Assembly (NCBI RefSeq): GCF_001013475.1
Contig: NZ_JZEF01000001.1
Span: 993,458 to 1,057,457, forward strand
Length of the DNA: 64,000 nt
Origin: Xanthomonas arboricola pv. juglandis
Lineage (GTDB): Bacteria > Pseudomonadota > Gammaproteobacteria > Xanthomonadales > Xanthomonadaceae
Reading direction: 5' to 3'
A program made the position numbers and the translations under genes. Shown here piece by piece: positions 16,545-25,037 of this stretch (positions within the stretch are counted from its first letter, which is position 1; each line of letters starts with the position of its first letter). A model generated the notes under the pieces. The model was not told where the DNA came from. It saw nothing but the letters and a program-made list of their open reading frames with translations, and did not search any database.

Positions 16545-17893
16545 CAGCGGTCGAAGGTCAGGCGTTGACCGGCGGCACTGCCAATCAATTGTTCGCCATC
16601 CCACACCTGCTGGCCGTTGACCCAGGTCGCGGCGATACGCGAACGGAACGTGGTGCCTTCGAACGGCGACCAGCCGCACTTGGACAGCACCTGCTCGCGC
16701 TTCACGGTGAACGGGGTGTTGTCGATCATCACCAGGTCGGCGAAATAGCCTTCGCGCAGGAAGCCGCGTTCTTCCACATCGAACAACTGTGCCGGCGCAT
16801 GCGCGAACTTCTGCACGATGCGGGTGATCGGCAGCTTGCCCTCGTGCACCAGCTCCAGCGCGGCCACCAACGCGTACTGCACCAGCGGCAGGCCGGAGGG
16901 CGCCTGTGCGTAGGGCTTCTGCTTTTCTTCCCAGGTATGCGGCGCGTGGTCGGTGGCGAGCACGTCGATGACGTCCTCGGCCAGCGCCTGGATCAACGCC
17001 AGGCGGTCGTCGGCGTCCTTGATCGCGGGGTTGCACTTGATCAGGTTGCCCAGCCGCGCGTAATCGCTGCGGTCGAAGCGCAGGAAGTGGATGCAGGTCT
17101 CGGCGGTGATGCGCTTGCGCAGCTTGCCGTCGGCATCGACCAGCGGGCCGGCCTCGAACAGCGCCAGCTCGTCGGCGGTGGAGATATGCAGTACGTGCAG
17201 GCGGGTGTTGTGCTTGCGCGCCAGCGACACCGCCAGCAGCGAGGACTTCAGGCAGGCCTCGCGCGAGCGGATGTCCGGATGCATCTCCGGGGTCAACGCG
17301 TCGCCGTACTTCTCTTTGTACTGCGCCAGCGTCGCGTCGATGGTGGGGGTGTCTTCGCAGTGGGTGATGATCGGCGTCGGCGCGTCGCGGAAGATCGCGT
17401 CCAGCGTCTCGGGGTTGTCGACCAGCATGTTGCCGGTGGAGGCGCCCATGAACACCTTGATGCCCGGGGCGGTCTTCGGGTCCAGCGTCTGGATCGCGGC
17501 CAGATTGTCGTTGCTGGCGCCCATGTAGAAGCCGTAGTTGGCCCAGGCGCGCCCGGCCGCCGCGTCGTACTTGGCCTGCAGTGCGGCCGCGTCCAGGGTC
17601 GGCGGATTGGTGTTGGGCATGTCCATGAAGCTGGTCAGGCCACCGGCCACCGCGGCGCCGGATTCGGTCGCGATATCGCCCTTGTGGGTCAGGCCGGGCT
17701 CGCGGAAGTGCACCTGGTCGTCGATCATGCCCGGCAGCACCCAGCGTCCGGCCGCGTCCACCACGGTGTCGCCTGCGGCTGGGGCGATCTTGCTGGCGAT
17801 CTTGGCGATGCGGCCGGCTTCGATCAGCAGATCGGCGTCGAATTCCTTGCCTTCATTGACCAGGCGGGCGTTGACGATGAGGGTTCGGCTCAT
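16544..17893 (-). CDS. pyrC: Dihydroorotase
   Basis: A 449-residue amidohydrolase that closes N-carbamoyl-aspartate to dihydroorotate in pyrimidine synthesis. The metal motif near residue 60 reads DQVHFREPG (most homologues have DxHxHxRxPG; here the first histidine position is Gln). Later blocks are GIKVFMG with the carboxylated lysine, THCEDTP, HVLHIST and [12 protein letters not shown]. Most catalytic residues are present, but the Gln in place of the first metal-binding His deserves an alignment check against other Xanthomonas sequences. Its start overlaps the yidD stop as ATGA. Confidence 0.88.
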   Translation of the reverse strand: MSRTLIVNARLVNEGKEFDADLLIEAGRIAKIASKIAPAAGDTVVDAAGRWVLPGMIDDQVHFREPGLTHKGDIATESGAAVAGGLTSFMDMPNTNPPTLDAAALQAKYDAAAGRAWANYGFYMGASNDNLAAIQTLDPKTAPGIKVFMGASTGNMLVDNPETLDAIFRDAPTPIITHCEDTPTIDATLAQYKEKYGDALTPEMHPDIRSREACLKSSLLAVSLARKHNTRLHVLHISTADELALFEAGPLVDADGKLRKRITAETCIHFLRFDRSDYARLGNLIKCNPAIKDADDRLALIQALAEDVIDVLATDHAPHTWEEKQKPYAQAPSGLPLVQYALVAALELVHEGKLPITRIVQKFAHAPAQLFDVEERGFLREGYFADLVMIDNTPFTVKREQVLSKCGWSPFEGTTFRSRIAATWVNGQQVWDGEQLIGSAAGQRLTFDR

Positions 17894-18165
17894 GGATGAG
17901 GTCCTTTACAACTGCAGGAAGGGGAAACGGGCGAGGACCCGGACGCGGGCGCGTCGGGGACGGGATCGAACCCGCCCGGATGAAAGGGATGGCAGCGGCC
18001 GAGCCGGCGTGCGGCCAGCCAGCAACCGCGCAGCGGGCCGAAGCGGCCGATCGCGGTCATCGCGTATTCCGAGCAACTGGGCGCAAAACGGCAGCGCGGC
18101 CCCAGCAGGGGGCTGATGAACCGCTTGTAGAAGCGCAGCAGCGCGATGAGCAGGCGTGAGATCAC
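17890..18165 (-). CDS. yidD: Membrane protein insertion efficiency factor YidD
   Basis: A 91-residue protein with the YidD core [20 protein letters not shown] and [11 protein letters not shown], then [14 protein letters not shown]. It assists YidC/Sec-dependent membrane insertion at the inner face of the membrane. The GTG at 18165 gives the usual VISRLL start; a second GTG at 18183 is possible and adds six residues. Unusually it is not beside rpmH-rnpA-yidC but heads the pyrC-M23 operon. The C-terminal extension ([14 protein letters not shown]) is not conserved. Confidence 0.88.
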   Translation of the reverse strand: MISRLLIALLRFYKRFISPLLGPRCRFAPSCSEYAMTAIGRFGPLRGCWLAARRLGRCHPFHPGGFDPVPDAPASGSSPVSPSCSCKGPHP

Positions 18166-18199
18166 TTGCCAATGATATGCCACTTGGATTAATACGTGG

Positions 18200-18229
18200 T
18201 TGCCGGGGGTCCGTGGGGTAAGCTATAAA
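18200..18229 (+). promoter_or_regulatory. Candidate sigma-70 promoter of dksA-like gene
   Basis: TTGCCG (18200-18205), 18-nt spacer, TATAAA (18224-18229), about 45 nt before the GTG start at 18274. It lies divergent to yidD. Confidence 0.5.
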
Positions 18230-18273
18230 GGCCCGCTTTCCCGGGCCCCGGGGGAACCAAGGATGAGCGTTTC

Positions 18274-19329
18274 GTGGCTGCTAAAAAACCTGCAAAAAAG
18301 GCCGTAGAGGCCGCCAAGAAGTCCGCCAAACCCGTTGCGAAGAAGGCAGCGGCGCCCGCCGCTGCAAAACCGGCCGCCAAGCAGGCGACACCGGCTGTCA
18401 AGCAACCGGTTGCCAAGAAGGCAGCTGCGAGCAAGACCGCGGCCAAGCCGGCGCCGGTCGCCAAGACCGCAGCGTCCAAACCCGCGGCCGCCAAACCTGT
18501 AAAGTCTCCTGTCGCCAAGAGTGCTGCCAAGCCGGCGGCGAACAAGGCAGCTCCGGCTGCCGCCAAACCGGCCGCCAAACCGGCCGCCAAGCCGGTGGCG
18601 CCCAAGTCCGTACCGAAGCCGGCTACCAAGTCGACTGCGGCCAAGTCAGTCCCGGTCAAGGCTGAAAAGCCCGCGCCCGCACCGGCCTCCAAGGCCGTCC
18701 CTGCGAAGCCGGCAAAGCCTGCGACCCCGCCACTTAAGAATCCCGTGCCCGTTTCGAAATCTTCAGCAAAAACGCCAACCAAAACCGAAGCCCCCGCCAA
18801 GCCCGCCGCGACCCGTCCGGTCGGCAAGGTGGCCGTGGCCGTGACCTCCAAGCCGGCCAGCCCGACCCCCAAGACCAAGTACAAGGTGGTCGAGTACAAG
18901 ACCGATGAAGCCACCGGTCGTCCGATCCTGCCGCAGGGCTACAAGCCTGCAGCCGATGAGGAGTACATGAGCAAGCTGCAGCAGGAGTACTTCCGTCAGC
19001 GTCTGCAGAGCTGGCGCAACGACCTGGTTGAAGAGTCCAAGCAGACCATCGAAAACCTGCGCGAAGAAGTGCGCGACATCGGCGACGAAGCCGAGCGTGC
19101 CACGCGCGAAACCGAGAACTCGCTGGAGCTGCGCACCCGCGACCGTCATCGCAAGCTGATCGGCAAGATCGACAGCACGCTCAAGCGTCTGGAAGACGGC
19201 GACTACGGCTACTGCGTGGACACCGGCGAAGAGATCGGCATCGACCGCCTGGAAGCGCGTCTGACCGCCGAGCGCACCATCGACGCCCAGGAGCGTTGGG
19301 AGCATCTGCAGAAGCAGCAGGGCGACTGA
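18274..19329 (+). CDS. dksA: DksA/TraR-family protein, zinc-less, with H1-like Lys/Ala/Pro tail
   Basis: A 351-residue RNA polymerase-binding regulator. Residues 1 to about 205 are a low-complexity Ala/Lys/Pro region (repeated AAKPAAK-type units) resembling bacterial histone H1 tails. The C-terminal 145 residues are a DksA coiled coil and globular domain. The four zinc cysteines of E. coli DksA are represented by C314, T317, T335 and A338 with identical spacing, as in the zinc-independent DksA2 of Pseudomonas aeruginosa. It should therefore act in the stringent response without zinc. The start is GTG with AAGGA about ten bases upstream; a terminator follows directly. The tail could bind DNA or RNA (inference). 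Confidence 0.9.
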   Translation: MAAKKPAKKAVEAAKKSAKPVAKKAAAPAAAKPAAKQATPAVKQPVAKKAAASKTAAKPAPVAKTAASKPAAAKPVKSPVAKSAAKPAANKAAPAAAKPAAKPAAKPVAPKSVPKPATKSTAAKSVPVKAEKPAPAPASKAVPAKPAKPATPPLKNPVPVSKSSAKTPTKTEAPAKPAATRPVGKVAVAVTSKPASPTPKTKYKVVEYKTDEATGRPILPQGYKPAADEEYMSKLQQEYFRQRLQSWRNDLVEESKQTIENLREEVRDIGDEAERATRETENSLELRTRDRHRKLIGKIDSTLKRLEDGDYGYCVDTGEEIGIDRLEARLTAERTIDAQERWEHLQKQQGD

Positions 19330-19368
19330 TCGTTCGGCAAGGTCCAAGCCTTGTCCGTCGACTGAAAG

Positions 19369-19392
19369 ACCCCGCCATGTGCGGGGTTTTTT
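19369..19392 (+). terminator. Rho-independent terminator of dksA-like gene
   Basis: CCCCGC (19370-19375) and GCGGGG (19381-19386) with a five-base loop and a six-T run. Confidence 0.9.
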
Positions 19393-19508
19393 ATGCGCAT
19401 CGCGCAGGCGCAACGGGCGTTGCAGTCATCGACACGCCTGGCGCGTGTCGTGCGGCCAGGCATGTCGATTGGGTGATGTTGATCAGACCTGCGGCACCAC
19501 TGCAGACC

Positions 19509-20759
19509 TCACTGCAGGTCGCGCAGATCCAGCTTGCGCAGCTTGGGCGCCTTCCACGCGGTGGTGGCGACCACGCCCAGGGTCACGCAGCCGCCGATCA
19601 CCACCGCCGGCACCAGGCCGACCAGGCGTGCCATCACGCCGTCGTAGAACGCACCCAGCTCGTTGGACGAGCCAATGAAGATGCCGTTGATTGACGACAC
19701 CCGGCCGCGCATCGCATCGGGCGTGGCCAGTTGCAGGATGGTCTGGCGCACCACCACCGACACCCCGTCGCACATGCCGTAGACCAGCAGGATCGCCGCC
19801 GACAGCCAGAAGTGCCGCGACAGGCCGAAGGCGATCGTGCACAGCCCGAAGCCGGCCACCGACAGCATCAGGATGCGCCCTGCATCGCGCTGCAGCGGGT
19901 GCCGCGCCAGCCACACCCCGACCACGATCGAGCCCAGCGCCGGGGCGCCGCGCAGGATGCCCAGGCCTTCCGGGCCGTAATGCAGGATGTCGTGGATGAA
20001 GGCCGGCAGCATCGACACTGCGCCGCCCAGCAACACCGAGAACATGTCCAGCGCCATCGCGCCCAGCATGATCTGGTTGGACAGCACGAACTGCGCGCCT
20101 TCGGCGATGCTGCGGAAGATCGGCGCACGCGGGCCTGCATTGACCGGCTCGCTGACACGCAGCAGCGCCAGCGCCAGGATCGCCACCAGCGCCACGCCGG
20201 CGGCCACGCCGTAGGCCAGGCCCTTGCCGCCCCATCCGACCAGCACGCCGCCTAGCGCCGGGCCGATCACCATGCCGGCCTGGAAGCTGACGCTGCCGAT
20301 GCTGGCGCCGCGGGCGAACGCCTCGCGCGGCAGCGCACGCGCGAACAGCGCGTTATAGACCGGCGACAGGAACGAGCGCGCTGCACCGGTCAGCGCGATG
20401 GCCGCGTAGATCGGCCACACGCCCTGCACCGGCAGCCAGCCATGGGTGATGGCCAACAGCAGCAACGCGGTGGCGACCAGGCCCAGCACCGCGACCATGC
20501 CGAGGCGTCGGCGCGGCAGATGATCGACCAGATAGCCGGCAAACGGCGCGATGCAGAAGAACGGCAGGATCTCCGCCAGGCCGATCAGCCCGAGCGAGAG
20601 CGGATTACGGGTGATCTCGTAGATATGCCAGCCGACCGTGACCGCGACGATCTGGTACGACAGCATCGCTGCCACGCGATACAGCAGCACCAGGCCGAAG
20701 CCGGGGTGGGCCAGCAGCGTACGCAGCGAGGCGGCGGGCGAGGGCGTCGGCGTGCTCAC
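19509..20759 (-). CDS. MFS transporter, DHA3/EntS-like
   Basis: A 416-residue inner membrane protein with about 12 membrane segments. It belongs to the drug/siderophore exporter branch of the major facilitator superfamily (DHA3-like): the loop DHLPRRRLG between helices 2 and 3 and RGRVSSINGIFIGSSNELG near the end are characteristic. Its GTG start overlaps the sufE stop (GTGA), so the two are cotranscribed. Substrate unknown; other EntS/tetracycline-type exporters look alike. Confidence 0.85.
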   Translation of the reverse strand: MSTPTPSPAASLRTLLAHPGFGLVLLYRVAAMLSYQIVAVTVGWHIYEITRNPLSLGLIGLAEILPFFCIAPFAGYLVDHLPRRRLGMVAVLGLVATALLLLAITHGWLPVQGVWPIYAAIALTGAARSFLSPVYNALFARALPREAFARGASIGSVSFQAGMVIGPALGGVLVGWGGKGLAYGVAAGVALVAILALALLRVSEPVNAGPRAPIFRSIAEGAQFVLSNQIMLGAMALDMFSVLLGGAVSMLPAFIHDILHYGPEGLGILRGAPALGSIVVGVWLARHPLQRDAGRILMLSVAGFGLCTIAFGLSRHFWLSAAILLVYGMCDGVSVVVRQTILQLATPDAMRGRVSSINGIFIGSSNELGAFYDGVMARLVGLVPAVVIGGCVTLGVVATTAWKAPKLRKLDLRDLQ

Positions 20760-21193
20760 TGCTGGGCGCGGGCGGTGTCGCGGATGAAGGCCAGCATTGC
20801 GGCCACGCCGTTGCTGCGGGTCGGCGACAGATGCTTGGCCAGCCCGATGCCGGCGATGTAGTCCGGCTCGGTGGCCAGGATCTCCTGCGCGCTACGCCCG
20901 GAGTAAACGCGCAAGGCCAAATAGATCAGCCCGGAGACGATCGCCGAGTCGCTGACGGCGTGGAAGTCCAGCCGCTCGGCATTGCCCTCCGGCACGATCC
21001 ACACCATCGACTGGCAGCCATGCAGGCGGTGTTCTTCGGTCTTCCACTGTTCGGGGAAGCTGGGCAGCTTGCGGCCCAGGTCGATCAGGTACTGGTAGCG
21101 CTCGGACCAGTCGCCGAAGAAGGAGAACTCCTCGGCAATGGCGGCCTGTGCGTCGACGGCGGTGGGTTCAAGCGGGAAGGGGGTGGTGGTCAT
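20756..21193 (-). CDS. sufE: Cysteine desulfuration protein SufE
   Basis: A 145-residue sulfur acceptor that stimulates the SufS cysteine desulfurase for iron-sulfur cluster assembly. The acceptor cysteine is C60 in HRLHGCQSMVW, and GLIYLALRVYSG and GLAKHLSPTRSNG are conserved SufE blocks. ATG 21193 gives the family N-terminus; the longer upstream frame runs through a repeat. It is the first gene of a pair with the MFS transporter. The sufBCDS genes are not in this window. Confidence 0.93.
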   Translation of the reverse strand: MTTTPFPLEPTAVDAQAAIAEEFSFFGDWSERYQYLIDLGRKLPSFPEQWKTEEHRLHGCQSMVWIVPEGNAERLDFHAVSDSAIVSGLIYLALRVYSGRSAQEILATEPDYIAGIGLAKHLSPTRSNGVAAMLAFIRDTARAQQ

Positions 21194-21248
21194 CAAAAAA
21201 TCCAGATTCGGTCGGTGGTAGCGCTGCCCGGCGACACCGCAATGGCGC

Positions 21249-21477
21249 CCCTCACCCGCCGGGGCGAGAAGGCGCGGTTTGCGCGCCATTGGCGCGCGTG
21301 CCTTGGAGCGCCCGCGCCGCCAGCGCGGGCCGGGGCGCGGAGCGGGGAGGGTACGGGCGAAGCCTCGCTGGAATTCGATGCGGGTGGCTTCGCCCTTACC
21401 GCAAGGAAGGTGCATGTGGCTGCGCTCGCACCCTGATCCGCCCCTGCGGGGCACCTTCCCCCGAAGGGAGAAGGGAG
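21249..21477. repeat. GC-rich interspersed repeat, copy 1
   Basis: About 230 bp between sufE and cysS with CGGGGCGAGAAGG at the left, GCGCGCGTGCCTTGGAGCGC in the middle and GGGGCACCTTC...CGAAGGGAGAAGGG at the right. A second copy lies at 26254-26457. Confidence 0.75.
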
Positions 21478-21482
21478 GAGCG

Positions 21483-22907
21483 TCATGCGCGCTTCCAGCG
21501 CACGCCTTGCGGAGTGTCTTCCAGCACGATGCCTTCGTCGGCCAGCTGCGTGCGGATGGCGTCGGCGCGGGCGAAGTCCCTGGCTTTCTTGGCGGCATTG
21601 CGTTCTTCGACCAGCGCCGTGATGCGTGCATCGTCGCCGGCGTCGGTGCCGCGCGAGAACCAGGCGGCCGGATCCTGCTGCAGCAATCCCAGCGCCAGGC
21701 CTGCGCCGAGCAGCCGCGACTTCAGGCCGGACAGCGCGGCGGTGCCTACCGATGCGTCGCTGCCCTGTGCGAGTTGGGTGCGCAGCGCGCGGGCCTCGGA
21801 GGCAATGCTGGCGATGACCGACAGCGCAAGCGGAGTGTTGAGGTCGTCGTCGAGCGCGGCTTCCACCTCGTCGGGAATCGTGGCCGGCTGCGCGGGGGCG
21901 ATCCCCGCAGGGTGTTCGGCCGCGGCCAGGTCGCGCAAGGTGCCGTACAGCCGGTCCAGCGTGTTCTTGGCCTGTTCGATCAGGCCATCGGACCAGTCCA
22001 GCGGCTGCCGGTAGTGCGCGCTCAGCAGCGCGTAGCGCAGCGCCTCGGGCGGGTGCCGGGCGATCAGGTCGTGCACGGTCTCGATGTTGCCCAGCGACTT
22101 GCTCATCTTGGCGCCGCTGAAGTTGAGCATGCCGTTGTGCAGCCAGAACCGCGCAAAGGTCGCCCCGCCATGCGCGCATTCGCTCTGCGCGATCTCGTTC
22201 TCGTGATGCGGGAACTGCAGGTCCACGCCGCCGGCATGGATGTCGATGGTCGGGCCCAGGTGCGCGGCAGCCATCGCCGAGCATTCGATATGCCAGCCCG
22301 GACGGCCGCGGCCCCAGGGCGAGTCCCAGCCGGGCAGCTCGTCGCTGGAGGGCTTCCACAGCACGAAGTCGCCGGGATCGCGCTTGTACGGCGCCACGTC
22401 CACGCGCGCGCCGGCCAGCATCTCGTCCGGATCGCGGCGCGAGAGCTTGCCGTAGTGCGCAAAGCTGGCCACCGCGAACAGCACATGGCCTTCGGCGGCA
22501 TAGGCATGCCCGTTGGCGATCAGCTGCTCGATCATCGCCACGATCTGCGGGATATGCGCGGTCGCTTCCGGTTCGATGTCCGGCGGCTGCACGCCGAGCG
22601 CGGCCATGTCCTGGCGGTAGATCGCGGCGAAGCGGTCGGTGATGGTCGAGATCGGCACGCCCTGCGCCTGCGCGGCGGCGTTGATCTTGTCGTCCACGTC
22701 GGTGATGTTGCGCGCGTAGCGCAGCGCGCCATAGCGCCGGCGCAGCAGGGCGGCCAGCACATCGAACACGACCGGGCCGCGGGCGTTGCCGATATGCGCG
22801 TAGTTGTAGACGGTGGGGCCGCACACATACAGGGTGGGGCTGGACGGATCGAGCGGTGCGAACGGCTCGACCCGCCGCGTCAGGTTGTTGTGCAGGCGCA
22901 GGCTCAT
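21483..22907 (-). CDS. cysS: Cysteinyl-tRNA synthetase
   Basis: A class I aminoacyl-tRNA synthetase of 474 residues (476 if the ATG at 22913 is used). The HIGH motif is [11 protein letters not shown] and the KMSKS motif is [10 protein letters not shown]. The zinc-site residues are visible: Cys in YVCGPTVY, Cys in HIECSAM and His/Glu in [12 protein letters not shown]. The WLHNG motif precedes KMSKS as usual. It is slightly longer than the E. coli enzyme. The interspersed repeat begins right after its stop. Confidence 0.97.
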   Translation of the reverse strand: MSLRLHNNLTRRVEPFAPLDPSSPTLYVCGPTVYNYAHIGNARGPVVFDVLAALLRRRYGALRYARNITDVDDKINAAAQAQGVPISTITDRFAAIYRQDMAALGVQPPDIEPEATAHIPQIVAMIEQLIANGHAYAAEGHVLFAVASFAHYGKLSRRDPDEMLAGARVDVAPYKRDPGDFVLWKPSSDELPGWDSPWGRGRPGWHIECSAMAAAHLGPTIDIHAGGVDLQFPHHENEIAQSECAHGGATFARFWLHNGMLNFSGAKMSKSLGNIETVHDLIARHPPEALRYALLSAHYRQPLDWSDGLIEQAKNTLDRLYGTLRDLAAAEHPAGIAPAQPATIPDEVEAALDDDLNTPLALSVIASIASEARALRTQLAQGSDASVGTAALSGLKSRLLGAGLALGLLQQDPAAWFSRGTDAGDDARITALVEERNAAKKARDFARADAIRTQLADEGIVLEDTPQGVRWKRA

Positions 22908-23072
22908 CGGCATCTGAAAAAGGATAACCGGGCGATTCTAGCCGGTCGCGGCGGTGTGGCGAACCAACCGCACGCGCGCAGCAGCACCGGTGACCGGATG
23001 GGCTGCGTTCAGCCCAAGGGATCGCAAGCTCCATACACTTACGTATTGCCTGGCTGCGCCCTCCTGGTACTG

Positions 23073-23591
23073 ATGCGACCTTCCCCGTTCTTCCTGCTGC
23101 TAAGTGTGTTCGCCTGGCAGGCATCGTCAGCGCACGCAGCAGAAACCGATCCCAAGAACCGGGTGGTGGTGATCGAGAACGTGAAGCTGGATTACGCGCA
23201 GGTACTCAATGTCGAGCCGGTCTATCAGACCCTGCGTGCCACCCGCATGGAAGAACAGTGCGAGGCCGAGCAGGTCGCACCGGTGGTCGTGGCACCGGCC
23301 GAGGACGAGGGCCGCATCAACCGGATGGTGGATTCGGTCAAGGAGATGTTCTCCCGTCGCCCCGAGCCGGCGTCCGTGCCGATGGCGGTGCCGCCGACCA
23401 GCACGCGGCGCAACTGCCGGGTGGTGGAAGTGCCGCGCGAGTTCCGGCGGCCGATCGCCTTCGATGTGGACTACGTCTACAAGGGCACCAAGTACCGTTC
23501 GCGACTGCCGGAAGACCCGGGCAACCGGCTGCGCATCCGCGTCTCGGTCACCCCCTACATCCCCGACGCCATCGTCGCGCCGCCGCGCTGA
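23073..23591 (+). CDS. Hypothetical exported protein
   Basis: A 172-residue protein with a clear signal peptide (FFLLLSVFAWQASSAHA, cleaved near residue 22). The mature part has two cysteines and a beta-rich C-terminus (FDVDYVYKGTKYRSRLPEDPGNRLRIRVSVTP in outline). This end resembles the C-terminal part of outer-membrane glycine-zipper proteins of gamma-proteobacteria, but no glycine zipper is present. No function can be assigned. The stop lies 50 nt before the argF leader ORF, so read-through transcription into the attenuator is possible. Confidence 0.75.
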   Translation: MRPSPFFLLLSVFAWQASSAHAAETDPKNRVVVIENVKLDYAQVLNVEPVYQTLRATRMEEQCEAEQVAPVVVAPAEDEGRINRMVDSVKEMFSRRPEPASVPMAVPPTSTRRNCRVVEVPREFRRPIAFDVDYVYKGTKYRSRLPEDPGNRLRIRVSVTPYIPDAIVAPPR

Positions 23592-23641
23592 GCCGCGCGG
23601 CGGTTGCGCCGTACCCGCATGCATGCGAGGATTCGCGCCCT

Positions 23642-23743
23642 ATGTACGCAAACGCCTTTCAGCACGACACCAGCGCCGCCCGGATGGCCTCCGGCATGAC
23701 CTCGCGTGCCCGCCGACCGGAATCCCACATTTTCGCTGGGTGA
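23642..23743 (+). CDS. Putative leader peptide of the arginine operon
   Basis: A 33-codon ORF with GAGG ten bases before ATG 23642. It holds four arginine codons, three of them in a four-codon cluster (CGT GCC CGC CGA at 23705-23716), and ends in TGA at 23741-23743. Its 3' end overlaps RNA segments that can form alternative hairpins with the following terminator. It is the type of ORF expected of an attenuation leader. The arginine cluster is modest compared with classical his or leu leaders, and translation has not been shown. Confidence 0.55.
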   Translation: MYANAFQHDTSAARMASGMTSRARRPESHIFAG

Positions 23744-23800
23744 CCGGAGCGTTTTGCTGTTCCGCCGTTGAAAACCCAGCCCGCAGGCTGGGTTTTTTCG
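23717..23800 (+). promoter_or_regulatory. Transcription attenuator with mutually exclusive hairpins upstream of argF'
   Basis: Segment 1 (23717-23727) can pair with segment 2 (23737-23747) as CCGG/CCGG plus CCCA/TGGG. Segment 2 GCTGGGT (23735-23741) can instead pair with ACCCAGC (23774-23780). Segment 3 AACCCAGCC (23773-23781) and segment 4 GGCTGGGTT (23786-23794) form a perfect terminator stem with a T run to 23798. Stalling at the arginine codons would cover segment 1, free segment 2 and prevent termination. The terminator itself is certain; the switching is inferred. Confidence 0.6.
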
Positions 23801-23903
23801 TTTTGACGTCACAAAAGTTTCAACCGCAAGAAACGCGCATGTCGCGCACCCCGCCGCTCCTGGCGGACCACGCAGCAGAAGCACGCAGCACAAGGATCGA
23901 TCG

Positions 23904-24935
23904 ATGTCACTGAAGCACTTCTTGAACACCCAGGACTGGAGCCGCGCCGAACTGGACGCGCTGTTGACCCAGGCCGCGTTGTTCAAACGCAACAAGCTGG
24001 GAAGCGAGCTGAAGGGCAAGTCGATCGCGCTGGTGTTCTTCAACCCGTCCATGCGCACCCGCACCAGCTTCGAGCTGGGTGCGTTCCAGCTGGGCGGGCA
24101 TGCGGTCGTGCTGCAGCCGGGCAAGGACGCCTGGCCGATCGAGTTCGATCTGGGCACGGTGATGGATGGCGACACCGAGGAGCACATCGCCGAAGTGGCG
24201 CGGGTGCTGGGCCGTTATGTCGACCTGATCGGCGTGCGCGCGTTCCCGAAGTTCGTCGACTGGTCCAAGGACCGCGAGGACCAGGTGCTCAGGAGCTTCG
24301 CCAAGTATTCGCCGGTACCGGTGATCAACATGGAGACCATCACCCACCCGTGCCAGGAGCTGGCGCACGCGATGGCGTTGCAGGAACACTTCGGCACCCA
24401 GGATCTGCGCGGCAAGAAGTATGTGCTCACCTGGACCTATCACCCCAAGCCGTTGAACACCGCGGTGGCCAATTCCGCGCTGACGATCGCCACCCGCATG
24501 GGCATGGACGTGACCCTGCTGTGCCCGACGCCGGACTACATCCTGGACCCGCGCTACATGGACTGGGCGGCGCAGAACGTGGCCGAAAGCGGCGGCTCGC
24601 TGCAGGTCAGCCACGACATCGACAGTGCCTACGCCGGTGCCGACGTGGTGTATGCCAAGAGCTGGGGCGCGTTGCCGTTTTTCGGCAACTGGGAGCCGGA
24701 AAAGCCGATCCGCGACCAGTACCAGCACTTCATCGTCGACGAACGCAAGATGGCGCTGACCAACAACGGCGTGTTCTCGCATTGCCTGCCGCTGCGTCGC
24801 AACGTCAAGGCCACCGACGCGGTGATGGATTCGCCCAACTGCATCGCCATCGATGAAGCCGAGAATCGCCTGCATGTGCAGAAGGCGATCATGGCGGCGC
24901 TCGCTTCGCAAGCGGGAATCGGTAATCGGGAATAG
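23904..24935 (+). CDS. argF': N-acetylornithine carbamoyltransferase (AOTCase)
   Basis: A 343-residue transcarbamylase that makes N-acetylcitrulline from N-acetylornithine and carbamoyl phosphate, the route established in X. campestris. Features: SMRTRTSFELG (residues 49-59) for carbamoyl phosphate; E92 in DGDTEEH; HPCQ at 148-151; C294 in HCLPLRR; and K302, the lysine reported to be carboxylated in this enzyme. The YHPKPLNTAVANS loop distinguishes it from ornithine transcarbamylase. The last residues (AGIGNRE) and the TAG stop are encoded inside a REP-like GGGAATCGG repeat. It is the first gene of the arg-pro run, preceded by the attenuator. Confidence 0.95.
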   Translation: MSLKHFLNTQDWSRAELDALLTQAALFKRNKLGSELKGKSIALVFFNPSMRTRTSFELGAFQLGGHAVVLQPGKDAWPIEFDLGTVMDGDTEEHIAEVARVLGRYVDLIGVRAFPKFVDWSKDREDQVLRSFAKYSPVPVINMETITHPCQELAHAMALQEHFGTQDLRGKKYVLTWTYHPKPLNTAVANSALTIATRMGMDVTLLCPTPDYILDPRYMDWAAQNVAESGGSLQVSHDIDSAYAGADVVYAKSWGALPFFGNWEPEKPIRDQYQHFIVDERKMALTNNGVFSHCLPLRRNVKATDAVMDSPNCIAIDEAENRLHVQKAIMAALASQAGIGNRE

Positions 24936-25037
24936 AGAATCGCAACAGCAAGAACGTTGATCCCCACTTTTACGTACCAAGGAAACAATGATGAGCACTG
25001 CTTCCACCATTCCCGATTCCCAACTCCCGATTTCCGG
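24913..25037. repeat. REP-like inverted pair spanning the argF'-argG junction
   Basis: The left arm GGGAATCGGTAATCGGGAAT (from 24915) and right arm ATTCCCGATTCCCAACTCCC (from 25009) can pair. They place the argG ribosome binding site and start codon in the loop. Both arms are translated, as the argF' C-terminus and the argG N-terminus. Confidence 0.75.

Noticed and set aside
23073-23800. Terminator at 23771-23800 interpreted only as the end of the small secreted-protein gene
   Set aside because: Possible, but it is 180 nt past that stop and sits right after an Arg-codon leader ORF with an alternative pairing partner, so attenuation explains more.
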